In this document: positions 47,055 to 56,972 of the stretch, piece after piece
Layout of the letters: each line of letters opens with the position of its first letter
Position numbering within the stretch: position 1 is the stretch's first letter
DNA from: Agaricus subrufescens
Lineage: Eukaryota > Basidiomycota > Agaricomycetes > Agaricales > Agaricaceae
Direction of reading: 5' to 3'
NCBI GenBank assembly: GCA_029945375.1
Contig: CM057060.1
Span: forward strand, 2,728,001 to 2,792,000
DNA: 64,000 nucleotides
The notes under the pieces: model-generated
What the model was told of the DNA's origin: nothing
The model's input: only the letters and a program-made list of their open reading frames with translations
The model's database searches: none
Program-made: the position numbers and the translations under genes

Positions 47055-48034
47055 CTACTCAATCGGCTTTCGTGCCCAGAACATTGTCCACACAGCCGCC
47101 GACCCAGGCGTCACATCCATCTCCCTTCCAATCTCCTCCAATAATTCATCATACTCAGCTTCACTCTTGACAACATCATATCCACCTCCTCTCAAAATCG
47201 GGGTCTTATGCCCTCTCAAAGCACCCAAAACATCGTTCTTCATATCAATACCATCCTGACCCGCCCAAGTGCCCATAGGAGTATCACGGGTGTCTTGATG
47301 AATATCAACGAAACCACTCTGCTCAAGGAAATTCGGCATTTGTATCGTGAGATCCCGATACATTATCCCAATATCACCAGACCACTTGTAAACCATATCC
47401 CTATACCTAGTCAACGCAGGACCCGAAGTCCATTTCTTCAATTCAAATAACTGAATCCATCCGCCCAGCTTAAGGGCTCTATACATCTCTCCTATAGCTT
47501 GTTTCCATTCATGTCGGCGGAAAGCAGCGATGAGGAGGCGTTGATGAATGAGTGTGAATTTGTTCGTCCATTCTTCAGGAAGATTAAGGGTCGATTGGGT
47601 TTCGAATCTCATATTTCCCGGCAGTGTAGACGCTGGTAGGAAGAAATTAGATTCAATGTCTGTGCCGAGGTACTGAGGTTTTGTCGATGTCTGTCTCGCT
47701 AGATCTTGAAGCCAGATACCTGATCAAAAACTATTCAATACTACCTTTCTTCCCATCTGGGAAAGAACATACCAGTACCAGTACCGGTTTCCAAGACCCA
47801 GTCACCATCTTTTAAGCTGACTGGTGCATGGAGGATCTTTTGATCAAAAACGCGGAAGAGTATCCTGTGTTGCAACTCCAATCTGACAGTAGCGTGCTTT
47901 AAACTCCTGGGATGGGAGTGAATACTCAATTCGAAATCTTACCTTAGCCGCTCTTCTGTATCATGTGGCAAATAATATGCCGAGTCTTCAACTCGAAGGT
48001 GATCTCGCTTGACTTTATGTTCAATGCCCACCAT
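47055..48034 (-). CDS. LaeA-like methyltransferase, copy 4 of 5
   Basis: 288 aa from exons 48034-47943, 47882-47773 and 47719-47055 (92/110/665 nt). The N-terminal signature YYLPHDTEERLRLELQH is intact. Motif I reads VLETGTGTGIWLQDLA, with Asp replaced by Glu before the glycine run, a mild change at a position that is usually Asp in this group. The rest follows copy 3 closely (LGGWIQLFELKKW has Leu in place of the usual Pro of LKPGGW, which may weaken the post-motif turn). The frame is complete. Confidence 0.88.
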
Positions 48035-48944
48035 GCTACTCCAGTGAAAGGGTGCGAAGGGGGCAAATGTGGCTCCTCTCAATCTCGTTTCCTTCTTATA
48101 TCTTCAACCAAAATAAGATGGAATTGGTAATACTGGAGTTACTAGTGAGTACTGTTGTGGAGTTCCGGTTCCACTCTAGTTCTTGCAGTCTTTGCAAACT
48201 CGGAAGGAGGCCCCCGCGAGGATGGGCCTTCAATCAAGATGGAGCCTCTGAGTGCTCAAGTTCAGTTAGTTGGGCAAGTCCGTTGTTTCTCGAAGACAGA
48301 CCTGCTGATGTACCGGTGGCCGACGGCATCTAGGGTACCGCAGGTCAGCGAATACCGGCCGCTATACGAGTTAAAAGTTCAAAAGACATGCGATCACGTC
48401 CTTTTGCCATAGAGTGGGGGTTGAGATTGATGAGTCGCATTCGATGGTCCGAGTTCTGTGGATATTGTGATTTGCCTAAATCAAGCAGAGAACTCTACCT
48501 CAAACGTAATAAGTAGCCACAGTGAGCGAGAGTGGCGTTGACACCAATATAACTGATTAGGTCTAATTGGCACTAGTATATATATATACTCACCGTGATC
48601 TAAAGGCTCTAATTAGTAGTATCAGCCGTTCTAAATTTATCGTAACACCTAATAATATAAGGCCTCACCACTTGCCCGGACTGCTGAATGGCCTGAGAAA
48701 ACCGGTTCATATGTTATCCAGTTGGCGTCAGATCAGACTTACGCCACAGAAAGAAGAGAAGTATTATGGTGTACTCGCGCTACCTGTCAGTCAAGTGACC
48801 AAAGTATCGAGTGGTCATTCAATGCTCCATTGACCGTGGTAAGCCCATTGAAAACGGCTGAAAGGGTTGAATTCTCCCAGTCGCAGGCCGAGTTTCATTG
48901 GACTCAGGACAGTAGCTAATATTCTAAATAATCATAATTCTTCT
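48035..48944. other. Spacer between methyltransferase copies 4 and 5
   Basis: Contains the copy 4 promoter region and, from about 48590, a version of the common spacer (AGACTTACGCCACAGAAAGAAGAGAAGTATTATGG overall layout, near 48735). No gene is seen. Confidence 0.5.
48091..48143 (-). promoter_or_regulatory. Promoter block of methyltransferase copy 4
   Basis: TATAAGAAGG at 48100-48091, about 57 bp upstream of the start. The distal element reads AGTAACTCCAG (48143-48133), so the CRE-like ACGTCA core of copies 2 and 5 is lost here. Confidence 0.5.
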
Positions 48945-49921
48945 TTACTCAAACGGCCTTTGAGCCCAGTACATTGTCCATAAAGCCGTCGATCCAGGTG
49001 TCACATCCATTTCCGTCCCGGTCTCCTCCAACAATTCATCATACTCAGATTCACTTTGCACACCATATCCACCTCCCTTCAATACTGAGGTCTTGTGCCC
49101 TCTGAAAATACCCAAAGTATTCTCCCTCCCTTCAACTCCATCTTGACCTGCCCAGGCACCCAAAGGAGTACCGCGAGTATCTTCATGGATACCAATAAAA
49201 CCACATTGCCTAAGCAAATTTGGCAATTGGATTGTGATATCCCGATACATCATCCCCATATCATCTGACCACCTGTAAATCAATTCCATTTGCTTAGCCA
49301 GCGCAGGTCCGGAAGTCCATTTCTTCAATTCGAACAACTGAATCCATCCACCTGGCTTGAGAATCCTATACATCTCTTTGATAGCTTGTTCCCATTGATC
49401 TCGGCGAAAACCAGGAACGAGGAATCGTTGATGGGCAAGTGTGAATTGATTCGTCCATTCTTCAGGAAGATTAAGAGTTGATTGGGTTTCGAATCTCATG
49501 TTCCCTGGGAGCGTAGATGCTGGTGGGAATAAATTAGATTCGACGTCTGTGCCAAGGTATTGAGGTTTCGTAGACGTCTGTCTGGCCAATTCTCGAAGCC
49601 AGATACCTGATTAAAACCTATCAGCATTCCCCTTCTTCTAGTGCAAGAAAGAGCGTACCTGTACCAGTACCAGCGTCCAAGACCCAGTCACCATCTTTTA
49701 GATTGACCGGTGCATGGAGGGCCTTTTGATCAAAAACACGGGATGTTATACTGTGCTGCATCTCCAATCTGGCAGCAACGTTTTAAACTCGAGGGGCAAA
49801 GGGAAATACGAAAAATTTGGGACACTCACCTTGACCGTTCTTTCGTATCATGTGGCAAGGGATACACTGAATCTTCAACGTGAAGATACTCTCGCTTGAC
49901 TATACGTTCAGTATCAACCAT
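48945..49921 (-). CDS. LaeA-like methyltransferase, copy 5 of 5
   Basis: 287 aa from exons 49921-49830, 49768-49659 and 49606-48945 (92/110/662 nt; one codon shorter in exon 3). The N-terminal signature is YPLPHDTKERSRLEMQH. Motif I reads VLDAGTGTGIWLRELA, with Thr replaced by Ala. LKPGGWIQLFELKKW is intact. The C-terminus reads ALWTMYWAQRPFE. It is the member directly next to intact WBP1, and its flank is the probable source of the WBP1 fragment beside copy 2. Confidence 0.88.
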
Positions 49922-50421
49922 GCTGTTCCTGTGGGAAGGCGCAAGGGAAGTAACGGTGGTTCCTTCCAACCTCACCCACTTATATCAAACCAACCAAAAA
50001 AAAAAAAAGAAGATCAGTACTACTGACGTTACTGATGAATGCTGTTTCGGAGCTCCGACTCCGCTTTAGTTCTCGCAAGGCTCTTCGGTTCATCAGAAAG
50101 AGCCCCCCGCAGTTTGGATAATCTTAGTTATAACAAAGCCAGATGCGGCCATGCTCTTCTGCCACAAAGAAAGGGCTAAGATTGATTCAGGTTCAAAGCT
50201 TGTTGTAGACATTGTGGCCTGGAGTGGCATTTATCACTATCGGTGGCCTGAATCGTCCATTTAATTGTGGTATGCCTGTATCCTCACAAATACAGAAACC
50301 TGCCCCAAATATGATAACCAGCAGCAGATGGCATCTCGACTAATCGTGAAGCAGAAAAATGAATAAATTAGCCTTCACGAATATACAACAATTTAAAGAA
50401 GAGCATTTTTTTGCAAGTCAT
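49922..50421. other. Spacer between methyltransferase copy 5 and WBP1
   Basis: Includes the copy 5 promoter block, a run of about 13 A near 49996-50008, and the 3' flank of WBP1, which is duplicated at 42600-42831. No gene is seen. Confidence 0.55.
49977..50033 (-). promoter_or_regulatory. Promoter block of methyltransferase copy 5
   Basis: A TATA-like GATATAAGTG (49986-49977) about 56 bp upstream of the start codon and AGTAACGTCAG (50033-50023) with the CRE-like core, separated by an A-rich run not present in the other copies. Confidence 0.5.
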
Positions 50422-52022
50422 CTACTCTGTCTTGCGACCTTTTCCCTTCTTATTTACTTTGATCTCGCCGGCCAACCAGATAGTCGAGAACAACAGGAAC
50501 CCGACACTTGTGCTGATAGCGCCGATATAATAAGGCCAAGCTGCGCTGATGAATCGGGGATATTCGTCGTGGCGAGGAGGAACAAGTGAAACAGTTGATG
50601 AACTGAACAAGTGAGTAAACCTGATGGACATTTTACTATTAGTATTCCAGTCCGTCTGTGGAGGAGCAGGAACGTACCCTTTACGCTTGTAGTTGATAAC
50701 AAACTTGAAGACACCGTGACGATCTGGAGCACGGAATTGTACAGAATACATTCCAGGGGCGCCTTCAACTGGTGGAAGTGCAATACGAAGATGGGGGTCG
50801 AGCATCGTGAATTCTAGCTGAAGGTCTTTGAGATCCGAATAGGGCTCCCATATGCCTTGTTCTGGCTCAAATTTGGAGATATGAGCGGTATAGACCTTAT
50901 GACATATGGATAATGAGCATATAATTGCAACGGCAATGAAACATGGATACACACAAGTTGGTCATTTACGGTATATTGCTCGCTGAGACCCGAGACGTTG
51001 AATTTATGGTGTTCGGTAGATTCGATGCGCAAGACAAGGGATTCTTGGAAAGCCCAAGATGCGACATCCTGTGCAAATTGCTTATTACCTGATTCAACAC
51101 CCCTGGAGAACTGTTCAATGCCAACATTTATCTGGGATAAGATGAACGCACTTGGAAATTGGTTTCTTAGCATATTCGTCGCCGAACAGTTCGGCACCAC
51201 CAGCCCAGACAACGCGCGCTCCAGTATTAGTTTGGAATCCCGTAACAACGCCCATTCGGCTTCCAGCCCAGAGTCCTTCACCTCCCTTCTCAACGGCGTC
51301 AACAAGGGAGTCCGCCGAACCGCCGTCAACCTCTGACGCAAACGCATGCGGGGGTGCGTTCAGAATGGGTACGATCATAGGATTGTTACCCAGAGCCAAT
51401 GGAGTACCAGAGAACCACACCGGTGCACTGGTTGATGAGAGGATATGACTGTCAGATGGGGGAGGAATAGGAATGACATTGAGAGGCTCTGAGCGTTCCG
51501 GGAAGTAAGAAATCAGAGGCGTCCCAGGTGGGGCAGGAGCGAGTGAGAACTCGGCTGCGAGGGAGGTGAGGGGAGTTTGTTTTGTGGAAAGTGCGATAAG
51601 GAGGTTAGTCTTGCTGCCAAGAAGAGAGACAAGAGATTGCGGTGTAATGTCTTGGGCAAAAGCTAGAATTTAAACATTTAGCTAGCTGTTAAAACGGCAG
51701 GTGAGAAACTAGCTTACATTTGGTCTCGGGAGCGAAGAAGATTACATGGGCGAAATTAGGAACGCCATCTTGGGTGAGAAGAGGCGCGTCCGCGCGAGGA
51801 GCCCTGAAAGTGAGTTCATAGCCTTTGTCTGCATTCGTAGCACCTCAGTATATGCGCATCAATAGATACGGGAGACAGACCTCGGAGGCCATCGAGAAAT
51901 ATGGTATAATCGGCCTGTTTTTTGGGCTCTACGACGACCAGAACCGAGTTGCCAGAGCTGGATTTTGCGTAGGACGCCGCAAAGGCGGCAGCGAGCCAGA
52001 AAAGCCTTCCGAGGGCGACCAT
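50422..52022 (-). CDS. WBP1: Oligosaccharyltransferase 48-kDa subunit (OST48/WBP1)
   Basis: Essential subunit of the oligosaccharyltransferase complex that transfers N-glycans in the endoplasmic reticulum. Exons 52022-51881, 51828-51718, 51662-51152, 51102-50955 and 50895-50422 give 461 aa, the usual size. Visible parts are the signal peptide (LFWLAAAFAASYA), VLVVVEPKKQADYTIFLDGL, LTFRAPRADAPLL, FFAPETKSFAQDITPQSL, the FSGTPLALGNNP region, AELFGDEY, and the C-terminal MYSVQFRAPDRHGVFKF followed by one membrane helix (YIGAISTSVGFLLFSTIWLA) and a short lysine-rich tail (KVNKKGKGRKTE) that could serve as an ER-retention signal. ATG 52022 puts the signal peptide at the start. It is divergent from adenylate kinase, with 305 bp between start codons. 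Confidence 0.95.
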
Positions 52023-52327
52023 GGGGGACGAGGACGCGCGCAGGGCATTCCACGTCAATGAGAACGCTGCTTGTTTGGCTCTGATTGGCTGCGCCCTCTG
52101 CTAATTATAACCCACGTCCTCCGCCCCACGACGCGTCTTCCGGTGCGCCCCGGCCCTGGTGCGACTGGGAACCGCGCTTTCCCGCGATTTGACACGGAGA
52201 GACCTGAGAACGACGCGCTCGAGGCGACCGTAGCGAGGAGGATGCCGAGTCACGTGACCTTTCTCAGGCCGACAGTTCTTCGCTCGATCTCGGAATACTC
52301 TGGGTCTATTCCTTCTAGCTGCCGGCC

Positions 52328-53313
<986 letters not shown>

Positions 53314-53371
53314 TCAGGCATGATCGAGCAGTGTCGATGTACGATCATTTAGGGTCGGCTATGTACACTGA

Positions 53372-53660
53372 TTATAATATTTGTGTGAACTGAGCACCCA
53401 TCTCGCCAGTGATATTGTGAGCCCTCAGAATGGAAATCTCATCGTCATTCGCAGTCTAGAAGGATGGAGAAGGAACGAGGGAGATGCTCCCCCCATTTGA
53501 GTATTTCCGAAAGTGCTGAGTAAGGCGCGAGGTGTACCTGCACCACCTCCTGATCACGGGAAAACCCAATATAATGCGTCTCGTCCGATGATTCATCTAC
53601 CCGTTCCGCCAGCACCATCCATGACGAGGTGGAAGAACACAGCTTGATCACAGCCTTCAC
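53372..53660 (-). CDS. Small protein of 68 aa, unrecognised
   Basis: Exons 53660-53538 and 53455-53372 join in frame through a GTACAC donor and CTAG acceptor. The first exon encodes SSTSSWMVLAERVDESSDE and THYIGFSRDQEVVQ; the second a polar TANDDEISILRAHNITGEM segment. I do not recognise a family. It is convergent with adenylate kinase, whose stop lies 58 bp away, and divergent from the transcription factor gene 151 bp away. The neat splice structure and compact setting make it a fair candidate gene, not a certain one. Confidence 0.5.
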
Positions 53661-53676
53661 TTCCGAGCGCCTTTAA

Positions 53677-53793
53677 ATGTCCCGTCGAGCGGCTCCAAGA
53701 GTCCTGTCGACGGACCTGCTGACTCCGAATTTTACAAAAAAGGCTATCTCGCAACATCTATATCAAGCACTAAACCTTGCTCCCTTCACTTAG
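53677..53793 (+). other. Upstream ORF of 38 codons before the transcription factor
   Basis: An ATG at 53677 opens a 38-codon frame that stops at 53793, only 18 nt before the ATG of the zinc-cluster factor at 53812. If the transcript starts upstream of it, it would act as a uORF and could reduce translation of the main ORF. It overlaps nothing else. Confidence 0.35.
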
Positions 53794-53811
53794 CCACTTC
53801 GAAGCTTGTGG

Positions 53812-55993
53812 ATGCCCCCCCATAGGTTAGATAAGAAGTCTCAGCTGCAGCGGGGTTCGGCTTGTCTTTCTTGTCGGTGAGTCTGATCCTCTCGTATGTG
53901 ACGTTCATGCTCTAACGAGATACGCGGTGCCACATAGACGAAGAAAGATCGTACGTCGGCCAAATTGACTCACATCACTCTCTACTGACATGCTCATGCT
54001 GTCTCCAGCGATGCGATGGCGCGCGCCCATTTTGTGGCCCTTGTACGGAACACCAGAGACCCCAAGAATGTCTCTTCGACGACTACCGAAGGAAGAGCAG
54101 GACCCAGCTCCTTCGTGAGAAAGTCGCTTTTCTGCAACAAAAAGTGGAAGAGCTGGAAGCCAATCCGCAGGCCGGCTTACAGTCCCACTTCGCCAGCGAA
54201 AGCCCCGAACGCACGAGCGCCTCTCCCAATGCTCAAAGCTGGCCTTTACCAGAAACGCAAGTGGCAGAGTCATCGTCCTCAGCCCAATGGGCACATCCTA
54301 TTGCAAGTGATGATTGGGTGTCAAGTCTTGCTCAGGACTATGGTTCTAACCAATCCCCACTTCGCCAGAAAACGCCCATCCCCAATGTCGAGCTCCCCCT
54401 AGGAACTCAACAATATCTGTAAGCTTGTTGACTTTACCTTAACAATCAATCTCGAATGATATATTCACACCCGACATTTTTAGCTTGCATCTTTTCGAAT
54501 CGCACCGCGCTCAATGTCACTTCTATTCAAACATGACACGCTTTCATCTATCATTGTTGCACCAGTTGGACGAACAACCACACCCTGCACTTCTCCATGC
54601 TATCAATCTTATGGGGTGCTACTTCTCCCGAGACCCTCAACTCCGCGAACTAGAGACCGACTTGCTCAAGCAGTCGCTCTATGAAATCAGCGTGTCATTA
54701 CGGGACTGTGAACATCTGGGGGACGTTGTTCAAGCTTCTTCGCTGCTCGCCTTATACTGCTATTTTAACGATCGCTTCGTCGAAGGGTACCGGCATGCCT
54801 TCGTTGCTGCCCGACTAGCCGTTGCTCTCAACTTCCACCAAATACCCTACCCCGATCCGGAGTATTTGGAAAACTACGGGGCGTACTATGACCGTATAAC
54901 GACGTTTTGGCAGGTCTACATGGTTGACAGAGCTTGGTCCGGCGCCCATGGCACACTTGCTGCTTTATCCGAAGATGAGTATCGTGGGCGAATCACGACT
55001 CCAATGATTTGGACACCTGACCCTTCGTCAATAATGGTTAGTATGATCATCTTTTATTAGACTCCACTCACGCATTTTTGTGGCACCATCACAGGATCCA
55101 CTCCCCTTGCCAAACTATCTCTGTCAGTTCTTCGACTATAACAGTATAGTAACTCCGAACATCAGTACTATGCCTGTACCGGCTCTCAAGTCGTTGGCAT
55201 CTGCCATTTATGACCGTACCTTTCATCCGGTAACAGGTGGGTAATTTGATAATCACACCACGTATGATTTATTAACTTTCATATCAATCTAGGAATTGGA
55301 GGGGATAAAAAACCCGACACACATCCATCCGTGTTCATCGCTATGCAGCGGATACAAAATATGTTACCCCCATTTCTCGGGCGCGAACTATGGTTGCCAC
55401 AGGCACCTCATATTGATGTTGAGCTACTCCTGGTGTACTCGATGCTCCGGGTGTCAGAGTTGAAAATCTGCGAAGAGGATGATAATAGAGCTGACGGAGA
55501 CACTAAATTGTTTTGGGCAGCTAATTGGTTGATACGGTCCGTGGATCAACTTGGCGAAGATGATTATCCGTTCCTGGATCCGTTGATGGCTGTGGGTTGA
55601 CTTTGTCGAAATTTATTTTCTTTGTCGGCTGATTTTTGTCTTTGTATTGTTCAATAGGGCGTTTGGAATCAAGGAGCGAAGCTATTGATCAGGAAAGGAC
55701 GACAACTGAACAGTTTAGTTGCGAGTGGCATGACAAACCCTTCTATTACGCGGGGTATGTCGAGTGCAGTCATGTTTGTGAATCAATGCGTGGACGTGTT
55801 GTTACGCGCATTGAGGTCACTGAGTACATACACCCGAGTGGCAGGTAAGTATTTCGCTACCTGATAATTCACTTATGCTGTGTCTAAAATTGACACGGAA
55901 ATACTTGTAGTTGATTACCTCGAACGCTTGGAGCAAGAACATTTGCCCCATAAACAAACAATCACTATAGAATCTACCCTATTTCCGCAGTAA
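53812..55993 (+). CDS. Zn2Cys6 transcription factor with fungal-specific middle domain
   Basis: DNA-binding regulator of about 583 aa. Exons: 53812-53876, 53938-53950, 54009-54418, 54484-55036, 55095-55236, 55293-55591, 55658-55844, 55911-55993. The binuclear zinc cluster reads ACLSCRRRKIRCDGARPF and continues CGPCTEHQRPQEC, with spacing C-x2-C-x6-C-x6-C-x2-C-x8-C, and is assembled from three exons including a 13-nt microexon. A short leucine/basic heptad stretch follows (LLREKVAFLQQKVEEL), suggesting dimers. The middle homology region of the fungal-specific factors appears near residues 175-330 (LLHAINLMGCYFSRD, ALYCYFNDRFVEGYRHAFVA, ARLAVALNFHQI). Targets are unknown; nothing nearby identifies them. 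Confidence 0.88.
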
Positions 55994-56751
55994 AAATCAT
56001 TATACCCCCTCCTCTGTTTCGTTGCCTTTTAAACTCCGTTCCTTAATGTCCCCACTTCCATTATTATCATTCTTCTCTGGTTCAGTGTCATAGGCTTGTG
56101 GGACTGTTATGTAGGTTAAAAATCACTAGTATTTGTATCAACGCAGAGTTCGTGAATCAGCTCTTAATAGCATTATAGGGTTTCTGTGGCGTTTAGCTAA
56201 ACAAAGAGGGTTCCTTTCTTCGGTTCCGATAGAGGGAGAACAAGAAAACGTGGTCGGTCTTAAGCTTCAAAGTTTTCAAAGGCTTCGATTCAAAGAATCC
56301 GTCGCTCTTTGTAAATGGAAACAAACCAGACAACAAAAAGTCCTTGAGGCTACCATTTTTGAGATTAAGAAGCCCACGAAAAGGTCGAGGAAGTTGGTAA
56401 GGTTTTGTAGATCATGACTCATTTCGGAAGCCCGACTGTCACGCCCAGGCCTTTTCGTCCGTGGTCGGACATACTCTTTGTTGTTGTGGCTGCCCCGAGA
56501 TCGATTAGAAAGCTTTGATCAATTGATGAAAAAAAGTCCGGGTTGGATAGATAAGGTTGAGCTTCGCCTTTGTTTTTTTTTGATGCGTGCAGTGCGGGAT
56601 TCGGAATTGGCTTAGGGCGGTAAGTGATATTCCGAACTGTTGCACTGCACTGGGATATTGAAAGGGCCTGTGTTTCGCGACGAGGAGAGGTTTGCCTCGT
56701 TAGGCTGTTAGGAGCGGCACATTCGCGAGGACTTGTATTTGAGATCTTGTA

Positions 56752-56972
56752 ACACGGCGGGCAAAGTGCTGTCAAGTCTGTGCTGTCAAATGGGTTGTCA
56801 AGTGACCAGCCCACCACTTGACCTAATGACCTTTCTCGCGAATTGTTGATCGCCCACTCCGGAGCTTTAAATAGCACATAATTATATAGATTTACAGGGG
56901 TTTGAGAATTTTCGCGAGAAAGGAGGGGCTGGCCACTTGACAACCCGTTGGACAGCACTTTGCCCGCCGTGT
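56752..56972. mobile_element. MITE-like element with imperfect terminal inverted repeats
   Basis: The left end reads ACACGGCGGGCAAAGTGCTG and continues to about 56817; the right end is its reverse complement (CAGCACTTTGCCCGCCGTGT, ending 56972). Inverted similarity spans about 50 bp with a 14-bp insertion in the left arm, which repeats GTGCTGTCAA. The interior (about 110 bp) is AT-rich and non-coding. Size, arms and lack of coding capacity fit a non-autonomous DNA transposon. The flanking TA may be the target duplication. Confidence 0.7.

Noticed and set aside
34897..49921. Secondary-metabolite gene cluster
   Set aside because: LaeA-like methyltransferases suggested it, but no synthase, transporter, oxidase or cluster regulator is linked to the array; the neighbours are bL28m and WBP1.
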